Of a stretch of DNA of 64,000 nt, positions 47,049-56,853 are shown one piece after another. Position 1 is the first letter of the stretch. Each line of letters begins with the position of its first letter. The notes below the pieces were generated by a model. The model did no database searches, was not told the DNA's origin, and was given only the letters and a program-made list of their open reading frames with translations. A program made the translations under genes and the position numbers. This DNA is from Paenibacillus polymyxa (GTDB taxonomy: Bacteria; Bacillota; Bacilli; Paenibacillales; Paenibacillaceae), in the NCBI RefSeq assembly GCF_018614975.1, contig NZ_JAGGNR010000015.1, forward strand, positions 1 through 64,000. The letters run 5' to 3'.

Positions 47049-47148
47049 TCTCAGTAATGTGGCGTTTATTATATGGTTTTATTTTCGAAGATAATAACCG
47101 CTCTTTTTAAACTTGGAACGCGGGGCAGCGATGCCGTAACGCGCGAAC

Positions 47149-47381
47149 GGATGCGACGACCTTGATCGGCTCAACGAGCGTATCCGGCATGAACACGGCA
47201 GGGTCGACGGCATATTTGCCAACGCAGGAATATCCGGATCCGCACGATCGGCGGCATCGAGGAGGCGCACTTCGATCGCGTGTTCACCACGAACGTAAAG
47301 GGGGCCGAGGAGGCGCTGAAGCAGGTGATGCCATTCGGAACATACATCTACTTTATCACCACGATTATCCCTCATCAATGA
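47149..47381 (+). pseudogene. short-chain dehydrogenase/reductase remnant, frameshifted
   Basis: In one frame from about 47149: DDLDRLNERIRHEHGRVDGIFANAGIS, the mid-region of a classical SDR including NAG. The frame shifts near 47245, and the next frame gives IGGIEEAHFDRVFTTNVKG (SDR NVKG) and then ends at TGA 47381. The Rossmann start, the YxxxK site and the C-terminus are missing. GC-rich compared with the following sequence. Confidence 0.7.
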
Positions 47382-47410
47382 GGAATTGCCTTCGAAGCTC
47401 AAAGCAATAC

Positions 47411-47470
47411 TCGCAAATTTAGCGTTATTTGTGGTAGGGTTCAGCGTAACATTTATAGGGCGAAACTTTT
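47411..47470. repeat. palindromic repeat, left copy
   Basis: Contains TTGTGGTAGGGTTCAGCGTAAC flanked by AAATTTAGCGTTAT and TATAGGGCGAAA. It aligns in direct orientation with 52121-52178 and, in reduced form, with 59881-59941. Confidence 0.5.
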
Positions 47471-47539
47471 AACCGTCTTAATAACCAGCGTTGTACACAC
47501 ATAAAAAATAAGGTTTCGAAGTTGAGGCCACTGAAAAAC

Positions 47540-48065
47540 TTATGTTTTTGTTTTGTAGAATAAAGAATAAATTGAAATAAATATTCTTTTGAGATTGACA
47601 GTAAATATGGCCATCGCCCCCTGCATTTGCATGCCAACGAGACCCGAGGAAGATGCAACATCATACCCGTGTCTATGTTTCAATTCGCTATTTTTCGCTT
47701 CAATTTTATAGCGTTCTTTGGCTTTTTCTTTGAAGTATTCATCCTCTTGGAAAATCTTTCTGTTCGCTATGTTCTGCTTATTTGATACTTACCAAATAAG
47801 TTTTTGATTTTGCTCCTTCTTAATAACAACCCTCTTTAATAGGGATTGCTTACACTTTTCGATATCAAAGTAATACGTGTTGAGTAATCTGCGGGTGTAA
47901 TTTCGATACGAGTTGTAACTCATTTTGTTTGGCATATTGAATATTACCTTTCTCAGAATAGGCAGTGTCTCCATTGACGGTATCAATTTCCATACCGGTT
48001 TCGCAGCTTTTCAATCAATGTTGAAGTTGTTTCCTATCACCTTTTTCATAATGAGGCCAATAAAT
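47540..48065 (-). pseudogene. IS1182-type transposase remnant
   Basis: Two disconnected minus-strand frames. Upstream part (about 48030-47880): ETGMEIDTVNGDTAYSEKGN and NELQLVSKLHPQITQ. Downstream part (47748-47540): AKERYKIEAKNSELKHRHG and ASSSGLVGMQMQGAMAIFT. These are the C-terminal DDE portion and the RYKIEAKN(S)ELK motif of IS1182-family transposases. Several stops and frameshifts; the N-terminal half is absent. Confidence 0.75.
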
Positions 48066-48361
48066 TGGTATGAAATTTCAAGATGTGAAATGAATTTCCT
48101 ATTAATGATAAGTTAAGTTAATCCCAGCTGATGTAGAACATATGCTAAATAGCATGGGGACATATCTCATCATTTTTCGCCATTTTTTATTCTCTAAAAT
48201 TTATTTAAATGGTAAAATATTATATATAAGATAAATTCAAGGGGTATGTTGTAAGTGGATAGATTCCGATGTAATTCCATAATTCTTTTTATACTAAACT
48301 GATGATGAACTAAAATCAGCCCTCAATCTCATTAACAACCCACCAAGGAAATGCAATCCGT

Positions 48362-48544
48362 CTAGTATAAATAAAGAGCGGAGAAATAAGCATAACAGCT
48401 TACCTCTCCACTCATTTCTAAAAAACTTGTTGCTCTTATATCCGAATCATACTTATTTCCATTACTATTAACTATTCTAAGTGATGGTTGTGAAAAAGCC
48501 CCAATAGGTTTATCTGAAATGTTTTTATATTTCCATATAATCAC
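48362..48544 (-). pseudogene. DUF4352-like fragment
   Basis: 60 codons including WKYKNISDKPIGAF and VNSNGNKYDSDIRAT, resembling the middle of DUF4352 immunoglobulin-like domains found in lipoproteins. There is no signal peptide and both ends are lost. The stretch 48066-48361 holds nothing recognisable. Confidence 0.45.
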
Positions 48545-48598
48545 AGCGTATTTCCACCCTCAGCAGGCTGTAATCCAAAGAATTCATCCCCCTCCTTC

Positions 48599-49492
48599 TC
48601 AAGGGGCCAACGGCTTTTCGAGTAGCGTCTTCTGGTGTTCGTATAGATCGGGGCGGCGGTCGTATAAGGGTGCTACCGCTCCGCGTTCACGATTCTCTCG
48701 GAGCCTGTGGAAGTCAAGTTCGGCCAGCACCGTCCTGTTTTCGTTCGTTTCTCCGACCTGCAAGATGCCATCCGCAGCGAACGGTAGATCGCATGGGGTG
48801 AATATGCCCGCTTGGCAAAACCCCATGTCCACCTGCGGACGATCCTCGGACAAGGATCCGACGAGGCCGCTCAATACGACGAACAGCTGATTCTCGATCG
48901 CCCTCGCTTGGGCGCAATGCCGCACGCGATGGTACCCGAAGGAATTATCGGTATAGGAAGGGCATAGAAGCAGTTCCGCACCACGAAGTGCGGCTGCCCT
49001 CGCCAGCTCCGGAAACTCGATGTCGTAACAGGTCAAGATCGCCATCTTGCCCCACTCCGTGTCGAATACGTTAAGCTCGTCACCCGCAACCAGTGGCCAG
49101 CGAATCTGCTCCTCCGGCGTAAGATGCACCTTGCTCTGCGTCTCCACCCGTCCGTCTGAAAAGAAGAGGAATGCCTTGTTCGAGTACTTGCTCTCTTCCT
49201 CTAAGCAAATATGCGTCCCTGCTAGTATGGCAATATCGCATTCTCGGCTTAACTCTCCGAAGAACTCGATATATTTATCCGTCAGCCCGTCCAGAAAATA
49301 ACACGCTTCATCGTGCATCATCGATGGCTCTAAGCTTAGCAAGTGAGCCGTCATGTACTCCGGGAACACGATCATGGAGGCGCCCTGCTCGGCAGCCTCC
49401 CGAACCTTCATATCGATTCCCGTCCAGAACTCTTTTTCGGTACGGATATCGGTGAGACCGTATTGCGTAGTTGCTATCGTTAACTTTTTCAT
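48599..49492 (-). CDS. carbon-nitrogen hydrolase (nitrilase superfamily)
   Basis: 297 residues from ATG 49492 (AGAGGTGA upstream; GTG 49498 is also in frame). The catalytic triad is visible: Glu in MIVFPEYMT, Lys in SKVHLTPEE and Cys155 in ILTCYDIEFPE. Cytoplasmic amidase of the branch related to the C-terminal half of YhcX-type proteins; substrate unknown. It follows the GNAT-nitrilase gene by 18 bp on the same strand and is clearly its paralogue (ARAIENQ and AGIFTP-type motifs shared), so they probably work together. GC-richer than the flanking DNA. Confidence 0.9.
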   Translation of the reverse strand: MKKLTIATTQYGLTDIRTEKEFWTGIDMKVREAAEQGASMIVFPEYMTAHLLSLEPSMMHDEACYFLDGLTDKYIEFFGELSRECDIAILAGTHICLEEESKYSNKAFLFFSDGRVETQSKVHLTPEEQIRWPLVAGDELNVFDTEWGKMAILTCYDIEFPELARAAALRGAELLLCPSYTDNSFGYHRVRHCAQARAIENQLFVVLSGLVGSLSEDRPQVDMGFCQAGIFTPCDLPFAADGILQVGETNENRTVLAELDFHRLRENRERGAVAPLYDRRPDLYEHQKTLLEKPLAP

Positions 49493-49510
49493 ATTCACCT
49501 CTAGTATGTT

Positions 49511-51049
49511 TTAAGTACGAATTTGTAAGGAATAAATGTCCGTCCGGCGATCCTTGAACGACAATGCATCATTGGACTTACGGTACCTTTCGAGCGTTTC
49601 CATGTCTACCTCAGCCATGATGACTGTCTCCGTATTCTCGCTGCACTCCCCCGCGATGCCGTCGCGAGAGAAGGAGAAATCAGCCGGCGTATAGATACCG
49701 GACTGGGCGTACTGAACGTCTATGTTGTCCACATGGGTTAGATTTCCTACCGTTCCCGCGGTCACAATGAACACTTGGTTCTCAATCGCTCTGGCTTGTG
49801 CGCAGTACTTCACCCTCAGGAACGTCTGCCGATCTTCCGCGCAGAAAGGAACGAATATAATCTGCGCTCCCTCCTCCGCGACGATACGGGACAACTCCGG
49901 ATACTCGATGTCACTGCTGAGTTGAATCGATATTTTACCGCAATCCGTGTCGAACACCCCCAGTGAGCTACCCCCGTTGATGCCCCACCACTTCCGCTCG
50001 TTCGGAGAAATATGTAGCTTGTATTGCTGCTCAATTGAGCCGTCCCGGCGGAACAAGTGAGCGACGTTGTAAATCCGGTTATTGTTCTCAACGAAGTGGG
50101 AGCCGCCTACGATATTTACGTTGTATTTGACCGCGAGTTCGGAAAATAACTCCACATAGTTGGTCGTATAAGTCGTAAGCTTGCGGACGGCCAAGCTCGG
50201 AGACCGTTCATCCAAGAAGGAAAGCAGCTGCATGGTGAAGTTCTCCGGGAAAACGGCGAAATCGGACTTGTAATCCGATGCCACGTCCACGTAATGCTCG
50301 CACTGGTTAGCGAATTCCTCGAAAGAATCGATCTTCTTCATCATATACTGGACCACGCAAATGCGGACGGGGAAAGACATTTTATAAAGCGTCTTGTTGA
50401 TGCTCGGCTTGTATTCGATATTATTCCATTCTAAGAGGGCCGCGAAATTCTCGGAATCGGCGTCATCGGACAAATAATTGGTAATGATCCTCTTCAGCGT
50501 AAATCCGTTCATCATCTGAAAAGTCAGCACCGGATCGTAGATATTCTGCTGCAACACTTCTTCCGCGTAAGCTCTTGGTAACAGCTTATCGGAATAGTTG
50601 TGATACCCCGGGATGCGTCCCCCTACGATAATACTCTTGAGGTTAAGCTGCTCCGCCAGCCGTTTCCTTGCCTCGTATAACCTTCTGCCGATCTTCATGC
50701 GACGGAAATCTGGATGCACCATGACTTCCATCCCGTAGAGATTCCCGCCCCGGGGATTATGGTTGCGAATATAACCCTTGTCCGTGATTTCGGAATACGT
50801 ATGCTGCTCCAAATAATCGTCAAAATTCACAATGAGGCTAGAACAGGAGCCGATAATTTCACCGTCGAGCTCGACGCATATTTGACCATCGGGAAACGTA
50901 AGGACGTGACTTTCCAGTTGATCCAGCTTCCAGGGACTCATGTTCGGAAAACAAATATTTTGCAACGCGATAATATTATCGAAATCTTCGCGTTCAATGT
51001 TTCGGATAATAATTTTCTTTTCGAATTGCGAGATTTGATCGGTTGTCAT
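49511..51049 (-). CDS. GNAT acetyltransferase-nitrilase fusion (YhcX-like) lacking the catalytic cysteine
   Basis: 512 residues; AAAGGGG precedes the ATG. Residues about 12-215 are a GNAT domain (VMVHPDFRRMKIGRRLYEA acetyl-CoA loop). Residues about 228-505 are a carbon-nitrogen hydrolase domain. Glu (FAVFPENFT) and Lys (YKLHISPNE) of the nitrilase triad are present, but the position matching Cys155 of the neighbour is Ser378 (IQLSSDIEYPE; codon AGC). The hydrolase half may be inactive or changed in chemistry. The architecture is that of Bacillus YhcX. It is first in a two-gene operon with the intact nitrilase. Confidence 0.88.
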   Translation of the reverse strand: MTTDQISQFEKKIIIRNIEREDFDNIIALQNICFPNMSPWKLDQLESHVLTFPDGQICVELDGEIIGSCSSLIVNFDDYLEQHTYSEITDKGYIRNHNPRGGNLYGMEVMVHPDFRRMKIGRRLYEARKRLAEQLNLKSIIVGGRIPGYHNYSDKLLPRAYAEEVLQQNIYDPVLTFQMMNGFTLKRIITNYLSDDADSENFAALLEWNNIEYKPSINKTLYKMSFPVRICVVQYMMKKIDSFEEFANQCEHYVDVASDYKSDFAVFPENFTMQLLSFLDERSPSLAVRKLTTYTTNYVELFSELAVKYNVNIVGGSHFVENNNRIYNVAHLFRRDGSIEQQYKLHISPNERKWWGINGGSSLGVFDTDCGKISIQLSSDIEYPELSRIVAEEGAQIIFVPFCAEDRQTFLRVKYCAQARAIENQVFIVTAGTVGNLTHVDNIDVQYAQSGIYTPADFSFSRDGIAGECSENTETVIMAEVDMETLERYRKSNDALSFKDRRTDIYSLQIRT

Positions 51050-52286
51050 AGAAATGGGACCCCTTTTATAAATGTGTATTAACTATATTAAACCACATTG
51101 TTTCTTGTCCCTAGAATCGGGATGTAGCGGTTTTATTATTTGTGGGACGGAAAATGCGGAAATGATCGTAATAACACTTTTTTTGACGAATCGGCACTTC
51201 CTTTGTCTGCGGCGCAGGGGCGGTTTAACGAGCTCGAATTAGTAGGGTGATTGCCTTGAACGCGATAACCGTAAAAAACTAAGGTAAGCCTCCGAGGTTC
51301 TGAGCGAAGCCAAACGACCATCAAATGATGGACCTCTCAATTCCCAGCCTTTTTTCCGAAGATCCGGGAAGAACCATTCTCTTTCACTACTAGTTTTGAT
51401 TTAAGCTCTCTTCCAGCCTTTCTGCAAGTACATTATGTTGCTTACTGCGTTCCTCGGCAATAATGCTTCGACGGTTCTGTGAAATAACTTAGTATTACCA
51501 CTAGAGCCCACAATAACAAGGCTTATTTAGTAAATCTGCTCTTGCCATTATCTGCACATTCCTTCATTGTATCCATTACATAGTGTGGGATGAATATGGC
51601 TAACTCATACAAGTACACATATAATCTTCACTACATACATCCCTCTTTTTATTCTATGATGAAAAATATAATTAGTCATCAACCCAAAAACACGTTTCTC
51701 AAAACAAAAGTTCAAGAACAGCATTACATTATGACTTTCTAAGTACTAAGTTACTAAAAATAACGAATTTTATGATCATTATCACCGAAGTTATTAGGAG
51801 TGTTGTACCATCTATTGTACCATCTATTGTCTAGAAAACCCATCAAAATACATTGTGAAATTACACTAAAAAATGATTAATACATATATTCTAACATACA
51901 CTTATTACCTCTGAAGAAAGAAGTAAACAGATAATTCGCACTTAATTTCCTATATATTCATTTTTTCACTTAACTTTCACTCTACCGGATTAGGGACTCC
52001 CTTATCCACTTTCTCAACTAATAAGCATAACAAGCCCGCTCTAGTGATGATCTAGTCCAGGGTGATCAGAACTGCTACCACCTTGGGCTAGATCTAATAC
52101 ATGTAAACAATTAACACATAAGATTTCGCCCTACTTGTGGTACGGTTCAGCTTACACGCTATAACGGCTAAATTTCTACCAACGTAATGCCCTTGATGAG
52201 ACCCCGCAAGAATACGCACAATATTGAATGGGGTATATAAGCTTGTCATCGTCAAATTTAATGCATTGTTCATTCGCCTCTTCACA
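51050..52286. other. 1.2-kb degenerate intergenic region
   Basis: No intact gene. Around 51130-51340 both strands show short protein-like frames, for example plus-strand FDESALPLSAAQGRFNELE ending at a TGA near 51250 and a minus-strand 62-codon frame; this is probably a remnant of a mobile or repeated element. 51350-52020 is AT-rich with an imperfect tandem ACCATCTATTGT near 51807. Near 52032-52087 a GC-rich patch (AGCCCGCTCTAG … CTTGGGCTAGATC) could form a weak hairpin. A palindromic repeat copy lies at 52121-52178. Confidence 0.4.
52121..52178. repeat. palindromic repeat, right copy
   Basis: ATTTCGCCCTA, then CTTGTGGTACGGTTCAGC and TTACACGC, then TATAACGGCTAAATTT. It matches the left copy at 47411-47470 in direct orientation, and its flanks can pair with each other imperfectly. 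Confidence 0.5.
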
Positions 52287-53159
52287 TTAAATCCTCTCAC
52301 CATACAATTGACCCATTACACTTATAAACTGCTTGGCTGCTGTTGTCACTTCATCAAAGGAATGCGCCACAATCCCGATATCCCGCGTGATCCGAGGAAC
52401 AATCTCTTTGACAATCAAGTGATGCGGAACAGAAGTAAGCGTAAAATGAGATATAATGCCGATCCCCAGATTTTTTTGGACCATTTGGATTAAGGTTTCG
52501 GCCGTTTGGACAGTCAGACTCTCATGGAAAGAAACATCATTCTCGTGAAATGTGTTCAACACAGCGGATTCATGTCCACCTTTGCAAAAAATAAAATCAT
52601 TTCTGTAATGTTCCAGGTTAATCTCGCTTTGTGATTTTAAAGGATGATTCTCCGGTACAATGGCTACCATGTAATCATTCGCCAGGATTTTAAAGTTAAA
52701 ATGATCGAAGGGAGAAGCGATAATCCCTATTTCAACCGTTCGGTCTTCCACCCATTGTTTAATTTGATTAGAGGTTCCTTCCATAAGCTCAATCGTGACT
52801 TGCGGATATTGGGAGCGGAATAAACATATCACTTCCGGCAGCAAGTTTGTGGAGGCAGCCGGAAATGATCCGATCTTCACCTTGCCGCGCAAAAGCTTGT
52901 TCTCCTGACAAGCGAGTTGAACCATTTTATTTTCGATTTCCTTCATTTTCCTAGCCAGGATCAACATTTCTTCCCCAATATCTGTAAGCATTAATCCATT
53001 CTGTTTGTCTCGAATAAACAACTTCACTTGTAAAGATATTTCTAAATTTTTCAAAGCTTTACTAACAGCCGGTTGGGAAATAAACAGTGCTTTAGCAGCC
53101 TCCGTAATATTCAACTTCTCCGCGACCTTCATAAACACTTCAAGATGATTCATATTCAT
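52287..53159 (-). CDS. LysR-family transcriptional regulator
   Basis: 290 residues; start ATG 53159 or 53153. Residues 1-62 form the LysR winged HTH (LNITEAAKALFISQPAVSKALKNLE, seen in pieces); about 88-290 is the periplasmic-binding-like effector domain. Divergent from an MFS transporter, with a perfect 7-2-7 palindrome 10 bp upstream of its start. Likely activator/repressor of the transporter unit; effector unknown. Confidence 0.9.
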   Translation of the reverse strand: MNMNHLEVFMKVAEKLNITEAAKALFISQPAVSKALKNLEISLQVKLFIRDKQNGLMLTDIGEEMLILARKMKEIENKMVQLACQENKLLRGKVKIGSFPAASTNLLPEVICLFRSQYPQVTIELMEGTSNQIKQWVEDRTVEIGIIASPFDHFNFKILANDYMVAIVPENHPLKSQSEINLEHYRNDFIFCKGGHESAVLNTFHENDVSFHESLTVQTAETLIQMVQKNLGIGIISHFTLTSVPHHLIVKEIVPRITRDIGIVAHSFDEVTTAAKQFISVMGQLYGERI

Positions 53160-53168
53160 ATTTTCATC

Positions 53169-53184
53169 ATAACCATTTGGTTAT
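53169..53184. promoter_or_regulatory. palindrome between lysR and MFS gene, candidate LysR operator
   Basis: ATAACCA-TT-TGGTTAT, perfect 7-bp arms, containing a T-N11-A-type LysR recognition pattern. Confidence 0.55.
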
Positions 53185-53323
53185 TCTCCTTATGATATAA
53201 AGATATTTCAGTTATAGTAGAACATACCTTATGATAAAATACAACTCCTGCTTACGTGAAGCAGATTATTTACTATCGACCACACTTTTATTAAAAAGTG
53301 GATTTAGGAAAGAGGTTTATATC

Positions 53324-54559
53324 ATGAATATTCATGCTGAGCAAGATAATCGTTCATCCTTATTGGAAGAACGAAAATCATTCAGGCGCATATGGATCAC
53401 CGCCTGGATGGTAACAGCCGTCTTCGTTCTCTCTAATTCAGCTACTCCGCTCTATGTGTATTGGCAGCAGAAATTCAACTTTTCCAACGGCACGCTCACG
53501 TTGATTTTTGCTTCTTATATTGTTGGACTGCTCCTTACACTTATTATTGCGGGTCAACTGTCAGACCGATTTGGACGCAAGCCCGTTTTATTCCCTGGGA
53601 TCACAGCAGCTATTATAGCCTGCTTGCTGTTTGCCACTGCACCTTCCGTCATAGCACTTCTTACAGCCCGCTTTTTGTCAGGGGTAGCCGTCGGCGTCAT
53701 GGTCTCAGCGGGGATGGCCTCCGTTGTGGATGCGGGAGGAGCGAAGTTGAAACAACAGGCATCCCTTGCAGCATCCGTATCCATGGTGTTGGGTGCTGGC
53801 CTCGGTCCCTTGCTATCAAGCATACTGTCCAGCGTCATGACTCAACCGGTCGTTCCCCTGTTCATCATTCAGACCATGCTTTTAGTCAGCGCATGTTTTG
53901 TTGCAGGGACGCTTCCCAAAAGAAATACCAATCTGCTTCATCCAAAAAATCGGAGGCTGCTTTTACCCGGCGTCCCTTCAGGTAATCGTCTGCATCTCGT
54001 ATTCGGAATTACTGTTTTTGCACCGGGAATCACGGCAACATCTTTCATTCTGTCTTTAGGGCCTTCCTTGCTGGCGAAGGTTCTTGACGTAACCAATCCA
54101 CTGGTAGCAGGCAGTACAGCATGTGTCATGTTTTTAACCGCCACAGGGATTCAATTCGCTCTCAACAAATTTTCTGTCCGCACGATCTTCATCATAGGAG
54201 CTATAGCCACGATCCTATCCATGATTGGTCTTGTTGCAGCAGTTACTGCCTCCTCGGTACCGTTATTTATATTAGCCGCCATTTTTGCCGGTATGGGCCA
54301 GGGACTTGGCCAATTAGGCGGATTGACGCTCATTGGCCTTCATGTCCCTGAGCACCGCAGAGCAGAGGCGAATGCTGTTTTAAATATGGGAGGATATATT
54401 CCGGCTGCCTTATTGCCTGTATGCACCGGCTTTCTTATTGATGGTAAAGGGCTGGCATTCGGGACTGTTAGTTTTGCTGTAATTTTAACCGTACTGTCTG
54501 TAAGTGCACTCCTTTTCGTTTACTCTAAGCTTGGTCCTTCTATCGGCCGAAGCTTATAA
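53324..54559 (+). CDS. MFS transporter
   Basis: 411 residues from ATG 53324 (AGAGG 8 nt upstream). Twelve TM helices. The MFS motif A lies in the loop between TM2 and TM3 (GQLSDRFGRKPVL). Proton-driven exporter-type family (DHA1-like); substrate unknown. First gene of a two-gene unit under the divergent LysR protein; the second MFS gene starts 25 bp downstream and is broken. Confidence 0.9.
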   Translation: MNIHAEQDNRSSLLEERKSFRRIWITAWMVTAVFVLSNSATPLYVYWQQKFNFSNGTLTLIFASYIVGLLLTLIIAGQLSDRFGRKPVLFPGITAAIIACLLFATAPSVIALLTARFLSGVAVGVMVSAGMASVVDAGGAKLKQQASLAASVSMVLGAGLGPLLSSILSSVMTQPVVPLFIIQTMLLVSACFVAGTLPKRNTNLLHPKNRRLLLPGVPSGNRLHLVFGITVFAPGITATSFILSLGPSLLAKVLDVTNPLVAGSTACVMFLTATGIQFALNKFSVRTIFIIGAIATILSMIGLVAAVTASSVPLFILAAIFAGMGQGLGQLGGLTLIGLHVPEHRRAEANAVLNMGGYIPAALLPVCTGFLIDGKGLAFGTVSFAVILTVLSVSALLFVYSKLGPSIGRSL

Positions 54560-54584
54560 ATTTATCGTGAGAGGTGATTCCAGA

Positions 54585-55795
54585 ATGAATTCAAACCTTA
54601 CTTCTGCCGAGCATACTACTAAGGGCACATCTGCATCAGAACGTCTCCCTTGGACCGGGTTACTGGCACTCTCTATGACAGGATTTATTTGTATCCTAAC
54701 CGAGACCCTTCCTGCCGGTTTTTTGCCTCAAATCAGCGAGGGGCTCGGAATATCAGAAGCTTTTGCTGGTCAACTTGTCACAGTGTATGCCATGGGCTCT
54801 CTGGCAGCCGCAATCCCTTTGACAGCTGCGACGCGTGGATGGCGACGACGGCCGTTACTATTGCTCTGCATCATTGGTTTTCTTGTGTTTAACACCATTA
54901 CGGCGTTATCTTCCAACTTCATGCTTACGCTGGTTGCCCGTTTCCTTGCAGGCGTATCCGCTGGCGTGCTGTGGGGAATGATCGCGGGTTATGCCCGTCG
55001 TATGGTGCCGGATTCATTAAAAGGACGAGCTATGGCGATAGCCATGTCAGGCACTCCGCTGGCTCTTGCTCTCGGTGTCCCAGTTGGAACTTTCCTTGGC
55101 GTTCTTGTGGGCTGGCGATCGGTCTTTGGAATTATGTCCCTGCTGACGGTAGCATTGTCTTTTGGGTACTCTGGAAACTGCCAGATTTCCCCGGACAAGC
55201 TACCCATCAGCGGATTCCTCTAATTAAGGTCTTCACGATTGCCGGTGTACGTCCCATTTTGCTAGTCGTTTTGATTTGGGTGCTAGCCCACAATATTCTT
55301 TATACCTATATAGCACCCTATCTGGCACAAGCCGGGCTTGCCAGCCGAATAGGTTTTGTCCTGCTTATTTTTGGCATTACTTCTGTTGTCGGGATTTGAA
55401 TAACAGGCATTTTGATCGACCGTTGGCTGCGTTTATTAGTATTGATTAGCAACTTTGGCTTTGCTGCGGCTTCTTTGGCACTCGGTATTGGCAGTCAACA
55501 GCTCATTGTCGTTTATATAAGTATTTCCATATGGGGATTGACATTCGGAGGGGCCTCAACTCTATTGCAAACGGCATTGGCCGAAGCTGCCGGCGAGAGC
55601 GCGGATGTTGCCCAGTCCATGCTTGTGACAGCTTGGAATCTGGCCATTAGCGGCGGCGGCTTGGTCGGTGGGATTCTTCTCGAATCACTTGGTGTCCTTT
55701 CCTTCCCATGGACATTGCTTATTCTCATGCTTATTGCCTTCATCGTTTCGTTGGTTGCCAAGAAACACGGTTTTTCTGCCAAAGAGCGCGCATAG
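54585..55795 (+). pseudogene. second MFS transporter, disrupted by a frameshift and a nonsense codon
   Basis: Starts at ATG 54585 (GAGAGGTGA upstream) with an intact N-half (TETLPAGFLPQISEGLG, the DHA1 YdeA/AraJ-like pattern). Near 55155-55165, at TTTTGGG, the frame shifts: the protein continues as FWVLWKLPDFPGQA only in the next frame, consistent with loss of one T. At 55397-55399 a TGA interrupts VVGI*ITGILIDRW, where TGG (Trp) would restore the frame; reading then continues to 55795. Both lesions are single-base events, so sequencing error or a recent pseudogene is possible. Confidence 0.85.
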
Positions 55796-55957
55796 GCGTA
55801 ATTCGTACCAAGCCGAGGTAAGCCGTTAGTTCAAGAATCACTGCTCTGCCATCATATACTTGATGGCTCTCGCCATTAACATGCTGGCACTATTTTTTAA
55901 ACTTCGTGGCTCTGATACATTAACCCAATGGTTCTGCCCTACCGAAAAGTTTATCCA

Positions 55958-56437
55958 TTATTTATGGTAAGGTTCATTCCGATTTATCTTCACCGCGCGA
56001 TAAATCTGCTCCACCAACACCAGCCGCATAAGCTGATGCGGCAGGGTCATGCGCCCGAAGCTCAAGCGCTGCTTCGCGCGGCGCAATACCTCATCGGAGA
56101 GCCCGTGGCTTCCTCCGATGACAAACACGACATGGCTCGTCCCATACGTGCCGAGCTTGTCGATCTCCAATGCCAGCTCTTCAGAACTCCAGAGCTGGCC
56201 ATCCAACGCGAGCGCGACCACGTGCGCCTCGCTCTTCACATGCGCGAGGATACGTTCGCCTTCGCGCTCTTTTACCGCCCGAACCTCAGCTTCGCTCAGG
56301 GTATCGGGCGCCTTTTCGTCTGCGACCTCGATCATCTGAAACTTGATGTACGGGGCGAGCCGCTTGGCATATTCCTGAATGCCCAGCGTCAAATATTTTT
56401 CCTTCAATTTGCCTACGCCAATAATCTGAATAAACAT
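55958..56437 (-). CDS. rlmH: 23S rRNA (pseudouridine1915-N3)-methyltransferase RlmH
   Basis: 159 residues from ATG 56437, exactly the family length; AGGAGG upstream; the frame upstream to 56494 is spurious. SPOUT fold with the AdoMet-binding knot: [10 protein letters not shown] and the C-terminal [13 protein letters not shown]… PYHK. Methylates pseudouridine 1915 in helix 69 of 23S rRNA. It lies at the end of the conserved wal-htrA-rlmH region of Firmicutes. Confidence 0.96.
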   Translation of the reverse strand: MFIQIIGVGKLKEKYLTLGIQEYAKRLAPYIKFQMIEVADEKAPDTLSEAEVRAVKEREGERILAHVKSEAHVVALALDGQLWSSEELALEIDKLGTYGTSHVVFVIGGSHGLSDEVLRRAKQRLSFGRMTLPHQLMRLVLVEQIYRAVKINRNEPYHK

Positions 56438-56572
56438 GAAGATCCATTCCTCCTCTATTGTCTTGCGGGATATTCTATAAATAAGATGCTTCATAGCATC
56501 GTTCGTTCCAACTCACATTATCTATACTACACATTTCTCAAATTCTAACGAGATTCTCCCACAAACACAAAA

Positions 56573-56591
56573 AGAGCGCTCATCACGCTCT
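56573..56591 (-). terminator. terminator after the CxxH/CxxC gene
   Basis: AGAGCG / CGCTCT 6-bp stem followed on the minus strand by TTTTTGTGTTTG. Short stem. Confidence 0.5.
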
Positions 56592-56685
56592 CCTTGGCTT
56601 CTTGCTGTGATGTTCATACCGGATGGAAAGTCAGCCCAAAGCGCCACATTAAGCACGCCCCCAGCCATCTAAATCCTACAGTACG

Positions 56686-56853
56686 CTAAACGACGAGGAA
56701 TTCCGCGTGCTGTTCGCACTCGGCGCACTTCGCAGGCGGGTCCCAGTCGGCAAATTCCGTCTCCTTCAGATCAACGATATCTGGAGCGTCCTCATACTCA
56801 TCGACAAACATGTCGATGGCAATGTCCACGTGTTCTTTGCATACAACGTACAT
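56686..56853 (-). CDS. CxxH/CxxC protein (BA_5709 family), small
   Basis: 55 residues, ATG at 56853 with AAAGGATG 10 nt upstream. Starts MYVVCKEHVD; the CKEH near the N-terminus and CAEC near the C-terminus (PPAKCAECEQHAEF) give the CxxH and CxxC pairs that name the family, probably a small zinc-binding protein. This family is typically found beside rlmH, as here. Confidence 0.85.
   Translation of the reverse strand: MYVVCKEHVDIAIDMFVDEYEDAPDIVDLKETEFADWDPPAKCAECEQHAEFLVV

Noticed and set aside
51136..51324. 62-codon minus-strand frame starting MMVVWLRSEP
   Set aside because: No ribosome binding site; the opposite strand also shows a protein-like frame. More likely part of a degraded repeat or mobile element than a gene.
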